Source: JAZOTK01 sp045534775
Lineage (GTDB): Bacteria; Bacillota; Clostridia; RUG12999
NCBI GenBank assembly: GCA_045534775.1
Contig: JAZSKI010000067.1
Coordinates: forward strand, 1-49,122
Length of the DNA stretch: 49,122 bases
Direction: 5' to 3'
Positions within the stretch are counted from its first letter, which is position 1. Every line of letters begins with the position of its first letter. The translations under genes were made by a program, and so were the position numbers. Below are positions 24,880 through 31,091 of this stretch, piece after piece. A model generated the notes under the pieces. The model had not been told where the DNA came from and ran no database searches. It worked only from the letters and a program-made list of their open reading frames with translations.

Positions 24880-26845
24880 TGAATATTAATACCCGGATAG
24901 CGTTCAGCACTGAAATTACCATTACACCTGTATCGGCAAAAATGGCAAACCACATATTGGTAATTCCGATAGCCCCCAAAACAAGACAAAGGACCTTAAC
25001 GGACAGAGCGAATATGATGTTCTGATATACAATGGACATACATTTTCGGGAAATACTGATACTCTCGGCTATTTTTTCGGGATTGTCGTCCGTAAGCACA
25101 ATATCAGCGGCTTCTGTTGCGGCATCACTCCCGAGAGCACCCATGGAAATTCCTATATCGGCACGGGCCAGCACGGGAGCGTCGTTTATGCCGTCGCCTA
25201 CATAAACGAGTCTGCGCCCGGGATGGAGCAATTTTTCAAGCTCCGCTACTTTATCTGCAGGCAAAAGATTGCTGTGTATTTCATCAATTCCAAGAACAGC
25301 CCCGATTTTTTCGGCAACGGTTTTTGTGTCGCCTGTCAGCATAACGGTTTTTGTAACACCTGCTTTTTTCAGTTGTTTAAGAGCGTTAACGGAGGTTTCC
25401 TTTAAAGCGTCCGCAACCTCAATATATCCGCAGTATTCTCCGTTTACTGCAACATGTATGCAGGAGCTTTGGCGGGGAATATACTCCACCCTCAAATCGT
25501 CCATAAGCCTGCCGCTGCCTGCGGCAACAGTTTTGCCGTCTATAACGGCGATAATTCCCTTGCCGCTGATTTCCTCAAAACTGCCGATACGGGAGGTATC
25601 GGGAGCTTTGCCGTAGCTTCTGACTATACCGAGTGCCACGGGATGGGTTGAAAAGTATTCGGCGTGTGCCGCGTATTCCAATAATTGGGCTTCCGGTATT
25701 TTACCATATATTTTCGTTACCGCAAACCTGCCTTCAGTCAGGGTACCTGTTTTATCAAAAACCACGGTTTTTATATGTGCCAGGGCTTCTAAACAGTCAG
25801 AACCCTTAATCAATATACCGTGACGGCTTGCGTTCCCGATGCTTGCAAAAAATGTGAGAGGAATACTTATAACAAGGGCGCAGGGACAGCTTATAACTAA
25901 AAAACTAAGCCCGCGGTAAAGCCATTCTCCGAACATTGGCGGAAAATTCATAATAAGCCTCAGCAGCGGCGGTATTAAAGCTAAACAAACGGCACTCAGG
26001 CATACGGCAGGCGTATAACGGCGTGAGAATTTTGAAATAAATTTTTCGGATTTGGATTTCCGAGAGCTTGCAGTTTCCACCAAATCCAGAATTTTGGAAA
26101 TCGTAGAATTCTCAAAGCTTTTTGTGGAACGTATTTTCAATGTACCCGACATATTAATGCATCCGCTGATTATTTCGTCGCCTGCGGTTACATAGCGGGG
26201 GAGACTTTCTCCCGTAAGGGAGCTTGTGTCAAGGGAGGAAGCACCTTCCTGAACAATACCGTCAAGAGATACCTTTTCACCCGCCTGCACTACGAAAACC
26301 GTACCGACCTTCACAGCGGAGGGGGACATGGTTTCTATCGCGCCGCCCTTTAACACGTGAACACAGTCGGGACAAAGATTCATTAAATCGCTGATACTGC
26401 GGCGGCTTTTGCCGAGGGCGTAGCCTTGAAAAAGCTCCCCTAACTGATAAAATAACATAACGGCAACGGCTTCCGAATAATCCCCGTTTTTACATGCGGC
26501 AATTATAAATGCACCGACTGTTGCGAGTGCCATAAGGAGATTTTCGTCAAAGGGTCGTTTGTTTTTAATTCCTTTGAATGCTTTTTTCAGAATATCACAG
26601 CCTATTATCATATAGACGGAAAAATATGAAAAAAATCCGGTAGCTTTGCTTGCGTATGACATATCGGAAGCCCCCGTAGAAGCAAACCGCAGAAAAAAGG
26701 TTGCGGCGGCGGAAACAATAATTCTGAGCAAAACACTTTTTTGCCTTTTATTCAGACCACCCGGGTCTTTTTTCAAAATATAAATACCGAACATCAATGC
26801 CGCTACAAAAACGGCAGAGAAAATAAAAGTTACTGTAGCTTCCAT
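24863..26845 (-). CDS. Zn/Cd/Pb-type P1B ATPase
   Basis: 660 aa from ATG 26845 (AGGTGA, 7-nt spacer). Heavy-metal efflux pump. Motifs in order: TGES around residue 190, the metal-site ISCPCALVIS, DKTGTLTEG with the phosphorylated aspartate, STHPVALGI, MLTGDTKTVAEKIG and VGDGINDAPVLARADIGISMG. The last helices carry NIIFALSVK and FADTGVMVISVLNAIRV, where the lysine and the D-x-G match the zinc/cadmium/lead (PIB-2) class, not copper. It has no N-terminal HMA domain; a separate HMA-like protein is encoded immediately upstream. Probably repressed by the divergent ArsR-type regulator. Confidence 0.93.
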   Translation of the reverse strand: MEATVTFIFSAVFVAALMFGIYILKKDPGGLNKRQKSVLLRIIVSAAATFFLRFASTGASDMSYASKATGFFSYFSVYMIIGCDILKKAFKGIKNKRPFDENLLMALATVGAFIIAACKNGDYSEAVAVMLFYQLGELFQGYALGKSRRSISDLMNLCPDCVHVLKGGAIETMSPSAVKVGTVFVVQAGEKVSLDGIVQEGASSLDTSSLTGESLPRYVTAGDEIISGCINMSGTLKIRSTKSFENSTISKILDLVETASSRKSKSEKFISKFSRRYTPAVCLSAVCLALIPPLLRLIMNFPPMFGEWLYRGLSFLVISCPCALVISIPLTFFASIGNASRHGILIKGSDCLEALAHIKTVVFDKTGTLTEGRFAVTKIYGKIPEAQLLEYAAHAEYFSTHPVALGIVRSYGKAPDTSRIGSFEEISGKGIIAVIDGKTVAAGSGRLMDDLRVEYIPRQSSCIHVAVNGEYCGYIEVADALKETSVNALKQLKKAGVTKTVMLTGDTKTVAEKIGAVLGIDEIHSNLLPADKVAELEKLLHPGRRLVYVGDGINDAPVLARADIGISMGALGSDAATEAADIVLTDDNPEKIAESISISRKCMSIVYQNIIFALSVKVLCLVLGAIGITNMWFAIFADTGVMVISVLNAIRVLIFKAAAK

Positions 26846-26859
26846 ATTGATTTCACCTA

Positions 26860-27078
26860 CTATAAATATATTATGCAATCATCTGCGGCTTTTTTGCAGT
26901 TGGCCGCAACGTCCTTCATAACTGCTTCGGGATTAAAATCCTCGGCAAAATCAACAATCATCTTTTGAGTCATAAAATTAACAACAGCAGAGCTGACTCC
27001 GCGGGTTTTGCAAGCGGCATGCTCCATAAGATTTGCACAGCTTGGGCAATCTACCTCAATTTTATATGTTTTGGCCAT
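26860..27078 (-). CDS. Stand-alone HMA-like metal-binding protein
   Basis: 72 aa. Ferredoxin-like HMA domain with DCPSCAN (C11 and C14) as the metal-binding loop, in place of the common MxCxxC, then GVSSAVVNFMTQKMIVDF. Extra cysteines occur at position 23 and near the end (NCKKAADDC). It is encoded 14 bp upstream of the metal ATPase, which lacks this domain, so the usual N-terminal HMA seems split off as a separate donor protein. The ATG at 27078 has a GGAGAG ribosome site. Confidence 0.87.
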   Translation of the reverse strand: MAKTYKIEVDCPSCANLMEHAACKTRGVSSAVVNFMTQKMIVDFAEDFNPEAVMKDVAANCKKAADDCIIYL

Positions 27079-27106
27079 AGTAATCTCTCCTTAAATTTTT
27101 AATTTA

Positions 27107-27122
27107 ACAAATAGGTACTTGT
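27107..27122. promoter_or_regulatory. Candidate ArsR/SmtB operator
   Basis: Imperfect dyad ACAAATAG-GTACTTGT in the 158-bp divergent region between the metal ATPase operon and its regulator gene. It overlaps the -35 element of the regulator promoter, the usual place for an ArsR-family repressor site. The match to the SmtB-type 12-2-12 pattern is partial. Confidence 0.4.
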
Positions 27123-27147
27123 TTAATTGTTATATTTGTAGTATAAT
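27119..27147 (+). promoter_or_regulatory. Promoter of the ArsR-AraC regulator gene
   Basis: TTGTTT (27119-27124), 17-bp spacer, TATAAT (27142-27147). The -35 lies within the candidate operator, so the regulator may repress itself. Confidence 0.6.
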
Positions 27148-27236
27148 ATAAACAGAAGCGGAAGTCAATGATTTGGGGATTTATGTACTAAAAGGGATTA
27201 AAATATTTCCAAAAGGACTAAAAAGGAGATGATAGT

Positions 27237-27959
27237 ATGAAGCTGCCTCATAACCACGGAGACGAAAAGCTTGAAAGTATGGTTGTAAGGGGGTTGCCCG
27301 AAAAAGAACACTTTAAAACCATGGCGGATATTTTCAAACTGCTGGACGACGGCAACAGATTGCAGATATTCTGGACACTGTGCCATATAGAGGAATGTGT
27401 TATAAATCTGGCGGCGATGCTTAATATTTCAAATCCGGCATTGGCACATCACCTGAAGATATTGAAATCGGGCGGGATTATAGTCAGCAGGCGAGAGGGG
27501 AAAGAGGTGTACTATAAGGCGGCGGCAACAGAGGAAGCGACAGCGTTGCATAAGGCGGTTGAACAGATAATGGCGATTTCCTGCCCAAAGCATCAGAAGG
27601 AGGCGTGCCTTGCTGAAAATGTTACAGAGGAGCTTACGGAGCAAGAAAGGATATTGAGAGAAATCCATAAATATTTATCGGAGAATTTGAATAAAAGAAT
27701 TACCATTGAACAGCTGTCACATAGATTTTTTATAAACCAAACCACATTAAAAAGAGAATTTAAAAAGCTGTACGGAACCTCGATAGCGGCTCATATTAAA
27801 GAACACCGAATGGAAAAGGCGGCAAGCCTGCTCACCAAAACCGATATTTCCGTGGCGGAAACAGCAAAAACGGTAGGTTATTCAAGTCAAAGCAAATTTT
27901 CAAATGCTTTTTATGAAACCTATAAATGTCTGCCCGCAGAATATCGCAAAAAAAAATAG
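27237..27959 (+). CDS. ArsR/SmtB-AraC fusion transcriptional regulator
   Basis: 240 aa with two DNA-binding modules. Residues 25-105 are an ArsR-type winged helix (IFKLLDDGNRLQIFWTL, recognition region NPALAHHLKILKSGG, wing SRREGKEVYY). Possible metal ligands are H5 and H7 near the N-terminus, C49 and C54 in the third helix (CHIEECVINLA), and SCPKHQKEAC in the linker. Residues 140-238 are a complete AraC-type double helix-turn-helix (ITIEQLSHRFFINQTTLKREFKK, then AETAKTVGYSSQSKFSNAFYE). Divergent from the metal ATPase, so it likely senses the exported metal. AAGGAG precedes the ATG. The two-domain layout is unusual for an ArsR protein. Confidence 0.9.
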   Translation: MKLPHNHGDEKLESMVVRGLPEKEHFKTMADIFKLLDDGNRLQIFWTLCHIEECVINLAAMLNISNPALAHHLKILKSGGIIVSRREGKEVYYKAAATEEATALHKAVEQIMAISCPKHQKEACLAENVTEELTEQERILREIHKYLSENLNKRITIEQLSHRFFINQTTLKREFKKLYGTSIAAHIKEHRMEKAASLLTKTDISVAETAKTVGYSSQSKFSNAFYETYKCLPAEYRKKK

Positions 27960-27988
27960 GGGCAGAGGATGACTCTGCCCCTATTTTT
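27958..27988. terminator. Bidirectional terminator between the regulator gene and spo0A
   Basis: AGGGGCAGAG (27958-27967), loop GATGA, CTCTGCCCCT (27973-27982) followed by ATTTTTAT. A run of A residues on the other side gives a T tract for the minus strand, so it also ends spo0A transcription. Confidence 0.88.
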
Positions 27989-28739
27989 ATACCCGTCTTA
28001 TATCAAGACGTATTTTGTCTGCAATCATTGCAATAAATTCGCTGTTGGTAGGCTTATCCTTGGTGAATTGCACGGTATGACCGAAAAGCTCGTTCAGGGT
28101 ATCAACGTTACCTCTGCCCCAGGAGATTTCTATAGCGTGGCGAATGGCACGTTCAACCCTTGAAGCGGTAGTCTTATACTTCTTGGCAATATCGGGATAC
28201 AGAATTTTTGTGACACCGTTTATCAGATCCATATCCTCCGTAACCCACATTATAGCATCCCTCAGAAACTGATAGCCTTTAACGTGAGCAGGAACGCCGA
28301 TGTCTTTAATCATATTGCTTACAACTATTTCCAGGTCAACGGTTCTTTGCGGTAAAACCGGCGTGGAAGCGTTTAATTGCAGGTGAATATGGTCGTGGAT
28401 GGTTTCAGCATTGGTGGGCTTTATAAGATAATAGTCTGCACCGCAGGCGGAAGCCTTTGATATTATTGCATCATTGGCAAAGAAGGTGTTAACAAGGATT
28501 ACGGGCTTATCCTCTTTGGACGAGGCTATGTTATGTAATAAATAAAGCCCGTCCGAGTTAGGCATAATTATATCGAGAATTACCACATCAATATTTATCT
28601 TACGAAAAATATTTTCGCCTTCTGCGGCTGATTCTGCAAGCAGAACGCTGTTGATGTCGGAAAAAGCCTCTAAATCGTGTTTTAATTGGTTTCTGCATAG
28701 CTCGCTGCTGTCAATGACCAGCACATTTAATTTCTTCAT
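27987..28739 (-). CDS. spo0A: Sporulation master regulator Spo0A
   Basis: 250 aa. An N-terminal receiver domain (phospho-aspartate in VVILDIIMPNSDG, lysine in LIKPT) is joined to a C-terminal Spo0A DNA-binding domain with the highly conserved ASRVERAIRHAIEISWGRGN, LNELFGHTV and KPTNSEFIAMIADKIR. It commits the cell to sporulation when phosphorylated. One oddity: the acidic pocket near the N-terminus reads VIDSSE, so the second aspartate of the usual Asp-Asp pair is serine. GAGGAG precedes the ATG. The promoter is at 28785-28813. It stands alone; in many Clostridia spoIVB is next to it, but not here. Confidence 0.96.
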   Translation of the reverse strand: MKKLNVLVIDSSELCRNQLKHDLEAFSDINSVLLAESAAEGENIFRKINIDVVILDIIMPNSDGLYLLHNIASSKEDKPVILVNTFFANDAIISKASACGADYYLIKPTNAETIHDHIHLQLNASTPVLPQRTVDLEIVVSNMIKDIGVPAHVKGYQFLRDAIMWVTEDMDLINGVTKILYPDIAKKYKTTASRVERAIRHAIEISWGRGNVDTLNELFGHTVQFTKDKPTNSEFIAMIADKIRLDIRRV

Positions 28740-28784
28740 TGGTTGACACTCCTCATAAAATGTAATAATGTTGTTGATAAGTAT

Positions 28785-28813
28785 ATTATATCACATTATT
28801 TTACTATTTTCAA
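28785..28813 (-). promoter_or_regulatory. Promoter of spo0A
   Basis: Minus-strand TTGAAA (28808-28813), 17-bp spacer, TATAAT (28785-28790). Vegetative-type; a sigma-H start may also exist but is not evident. Confidence 0.75.
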
Positions 28814-29059
28814 GATATTTGAACAAATTAATTAAAAATAGTGATTATATACATATAATGTGCTGTATTTTGTGCATAATGTATGTAAAAACGTGACAAA
28901 ACCTATCGAACTGCGGCGATGGTTTCCAAAAAACTTCTGAATACGACATTTTATCCGATAGGGAGCAAACAATTATGTAAACCTGTATCCAAAGCTTAAC
29001 CTTTTCCTGAGCCGATAATATAAGGGTAACTTATTTTTCACTTTCTCATATAATATAGT

Positions 29060-29078
29060 GTACTTGCAATGCAAGTAC
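29060..29078 (+). promoter_or_regulatory. 19-bp palindrome at the predicted start of the DUF11 gene transcript
   Basis: GTACTTGCA-A-TGCAAGTAC is a perfect 9-bp inverted repeat around one base. It sits just after a TATAAT (29049-29054) and 12 bp before the ribosome site. The position fits either an operator at the transcription start or a 5'-end mRNA hairpin. Confidence 0.55.
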
Positions 29079-29103
29079 CATAATATGTTAAAGGAGCATG
29101 AAT

Positions 29104-29961
29104 ATGGCAACTTTTTATAATAGAGCGACACTTTCCTACAATGATACGGAAATAGATTCCAATATTGTTTCCGGTGAATTGGTGGAAGTGCTGTCGGCAA
29201 CGAAAAATTCTCTTGACGGAGATTATACGGTGGGTGACAGGGTTACCTATCTGGTGAGCATAGTAAATGCAGGAGCTGCACCCTATACAAATTTAACCCT
29301 GACGGATAACCTCGGTCAATATGCTTTGAACGAAACAACCGATTTACTGCCGCTGACCTATGTGGACGGGTCACTTCGTTATTACAGCAACGGTGTTTTG
29401 CAGACACCGCCAACAGTAGTAACAACCTCGCCACTTGGGGTAACGGGAATTACGGTTCCCGCCAATGGAAATGTGCTGTTGGTATATGAGGCGGATGTTA
29501 ACCAATTCGCACCCTTAGGTATAGATCAGACTATAATAAATACAGCGACCATATCGGGCGAAACCTTAACCAATGATATTGTAGTAACAAGCTCCATTGC
29601 AAGCACCGAAGCACTCGGACTTACCATCAGCAAATCTATTTGCCCTGATGTAGTGGTTGAAAACGGAGAAATCGTATATACCTTCTTAATTCAAAACACA
29701 GGTCCCGTAGCAGCTACAGCTGCGGATAACCTCTCAATAACAGATACCTTTTCACCTGTTTTAAACCCCATTTCCGTAACCTTTAACGGAACGCCTTGGA
29801 CGGAAGGAACTAACTACACCTATGATACAACTACAGGAGTATTTCAGACTGTTCCGGGTCAAATAACAGTACCTGCGGCGACCTACGAGCAGAATGAAAT
29901 CACCGGCAGGTGGACAGTTACACCCGGTGTTGCTGTTATTAAGGTAACAGGAACAATTTAG
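29104..29961 (+). CDS. DUF11-repeat protein without signal peptide
   Basis: 285 aa from ATG 29104 (AAGGAG, 7-nt spacer; the in-frame ATG at 29098 is too close). Two DUF11-type beta-sandwich repeats: about residues 35-165 (GDRVTYLVSIVNAG, TLTDNLG) and 180-285 (NGEIVYTFLIQNTGP, LSITDTFSP). Such domains normally sit in large surface proteins, yet there is no signal peptide, anchor or sorting signal, so it is predicted to stay in the cytoplasm or be exported by another route. Very poor in charged and cysteine residues. The position beside spo0A suggests a sporulation or spore-surface role, but this is inference only. Confidence 0.8.
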   Translation: MATFYNRATLSYNDTEIDSNIVSGELVEVLSATKNSLDGDYTVGDRVTYLVSIVNAGAAPYTNLTLTDNLGQYALNETTDLLPLTYVDGSLRYYSNGVLQTPPTVVTTSPLGVTGITVPANGNVLLVYEADVNQFAPLGIDQTIINTATISGETLTNDIVVTSSIASTEALGLTISKSICPDVVVENGEIVYTFLIQNTGPVAATAADNLSITDTFSPVLNPISVTFNGTPWTEGTNYTYDTTTGVFQTVPGQITVPAATYEQNEITGRWTVTPGVAVIKVTGTI

Positions 29962-29981
29962 TTTTAAATTAAATCTGAAGG

Positions 29982-30012
29982 CGTCCCCATCGACAGTGCA
30001 GCGGTGGGGACG
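29982..30012 (+). terminator. Terminator after the DUF11 gene
   Basis: CGTCCCCA (29982-29989) and TGGGGACG (30005-30012), extended by TCG/CGG pairing, followed only by TTTGT. Strong stem but short T tract. Confidence 0.6.
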
Positions 30013-30045
30013 TTTGTCGCACGAGGAGATAATTTGCAAAAATCA

Positions 30046-30074
30046 TTGACAAGTAAAAATATTTAATATATAAT
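30046..30074 (+). promoter_or_regulatory. Promoter of the yraN-ABC exporter operon
   Basis: TTGACA (30046-30051), 17-bp spacer, TATAAT (30069-30074): perfect consensus, 39 bp before the first start codon. Confidence 0.88.
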
Positions 30075-30112
30075 TTAAGTATATATTAATTTATGTGAAT
30101 GGAGATTTTATA

Positions 30113-30490
30113 ATGTTTGATGTACTCGGAGTGTTAGCTTTTTTTCTTGTAATAGCATCGCTTATAATAGTTGCGGCATCAATGTTTTCGCGGAAAATAA
30201 ACCGAAAACCGTGGGTGATTGCCCTCGTTTTGGGGCTTGTGGTATTTTTCGCGTCCTATGGTCTTGATATTACCTTTGATAAAGATGAACCTGCGGAGAT
30301 TGATTTCTCCGGAATAGAGATAGAAGCTCCGACGCCGACCCCTTCTCCGACACCGACCCCTGTAGCAACTCCCACCCCGGAGGCTACCGCCGCACCTGAG
30401 GAGACGGAGACTCCCGAGACGGAAGAGACAAGCCCCGAAGCTACCCCGGAGGCGAAGGAAACAGAAAACGAAGGCGAGGCAGAGGAATAA
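30113..30490 (+). CDS. Membrane protein with Pro/Thr/Glu-rich tail
   Basis: 125 aa from ATG 30113 (GGAG, 8-nt spacer). Two membrane helices (VLGVLAFFLVIASLIIVAA and WVIALVLGLVVFFASYGLD) with a short basic loop (SRKINRKPW). About 55 low-complexity residues follow, made of PTPSPTP-type and then TPE/ETE repeats. The tail looks like an extended spacer; with two helices both termini should be on the same side. No family is recognised. Its stop overlaps the yraN start (TAATG). Confidence 0.7.
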   Translation: MFDVLGVLAFFLVIASLIIVAASMFSRKINRKPWVIALVLGLVVFFASYGLDITFDKDEPAEIDFSGIEIEAPTPTPSPTPTPVATPTPEATAAPEETETPETEETSPEATPEAKETENEGEAEE

Positions 30491-30837
30491 TGTTTTTTGG
30501 AGTAGGCGGAATTAACCGCGGCGAAAAGGCGGCGGCGAAATTTTTAAAGAAAAACGGATATAAAATTATAACGCAAAATTTCAAATGTAAGCTGGGTGAA
30601 ATAGATATAATTGCCACCTATGGGGAAATTCTGGTTTTTGCAGAAGTTAAACAAAGAAAAAACAACGATTTCGGCAACCCCTCCGACTTCGTTGATTTCA
30701 GAAAACAAAGGAAAATCCGTAAAACGGCGGAGATATATCTGATGCAAAAGAAAATAAAACCCCTGTGCCGCTTTGATGTTATAGAGGTTTTAGGTGATAA
30801 AGAATTCAGCATAACTCACATAAAAAATGCCTTTTAA
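30490..30837 (+). CDS. YraN family (UPF0102) endonuclease-like protein
   Basis: 115 aa, normal for the family. A PD-(D/E)xK-like core is visible: GEKAAAKFLKKNGYKII, then KLGEIDIIA and VFAEVKQRKNNDFG, where the E-x-D and E-x-K residues form the expected metal site. The physiological role of YraN is unsettled, with proposals in DNA processing. The start overlaps the previous stop, so translation is coupled. Confidence 0.92.
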   Translation: MFFGVGGINRGEKAAAKFLKKNGYKIITQNFKCKLGEIDIIATYGEILVFAEVKQRKNNDFGNPSDFVDFRKQRKIRKTAEIYLMQKKIKPLCRFDVIEVLGDKEFSITHIKNAF

Positions 30838-30883
30838 GCTGTAGAAGATAAGCTGTGAGGCTTAAAAAAGGAGAGACAAGGCT

Positions 30884-31075
30884 TTGGAAGAGAAAAACTG
30901 TTCTAACTGTGTGTATGGTAAAAAAATTTTTGCTATGCCTGATGTAATTTGTCCGTTTTGTGGCATAGTATCGCAGGGGGATATCTGCGAAAAATATCAG
31001 CTTAATATGTTTAGCATAGCGAAAAACAAACGCCGCAGAGAGAAAAACTATGATGAAGACAGCTTTAAAATCTAA
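30884..31075 (+). CDS. Cysteine-rich mini-protein, probable zinc site
   Basis: 63 aa from TTG 30884, with AAGGAG 10 nt upstream. Cysteines are arranged as CSNC (C6 and C9), CPFC (C23 and C26) and a further one in DICEKY, consistent with a zinc ribbon-like knuckle followed by a basic tail (AKNKRRREK). No enzyme motif is visible. It lies between yraN and the ABC exporter with short gaps, so it is likely co-transcribed. Confidence 0.65.
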   Translation: MEEKNCSNCVYGKKIFAMPDVICPFCGIVSQGDICEKYQLNMFSIAKNKRRREKNYDEDSFKI

Positions 31076-31091
31076 GAGACAGAGGGAAGTT

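Larger units (their letters stand above)
28740..29103. other. AT-rich intergenic region between spo0A and the DUF11 gene
   Basis: 364 bp with no gene visible on either strand. It holds the spo0A promoter (28785-28813), a pair of complementary 7-mers CCTATCG (28902-28908) and CGATAGG (28956-28962) that could close a stem, a -10-like TATAAT (29049-29054) without a clear -35, and a 19-bp palindrome (29060-29078). The long stretch before the DUF11 gene could be a structured leader, but it matches no riboswitch class I know. Confidence 0.6.
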
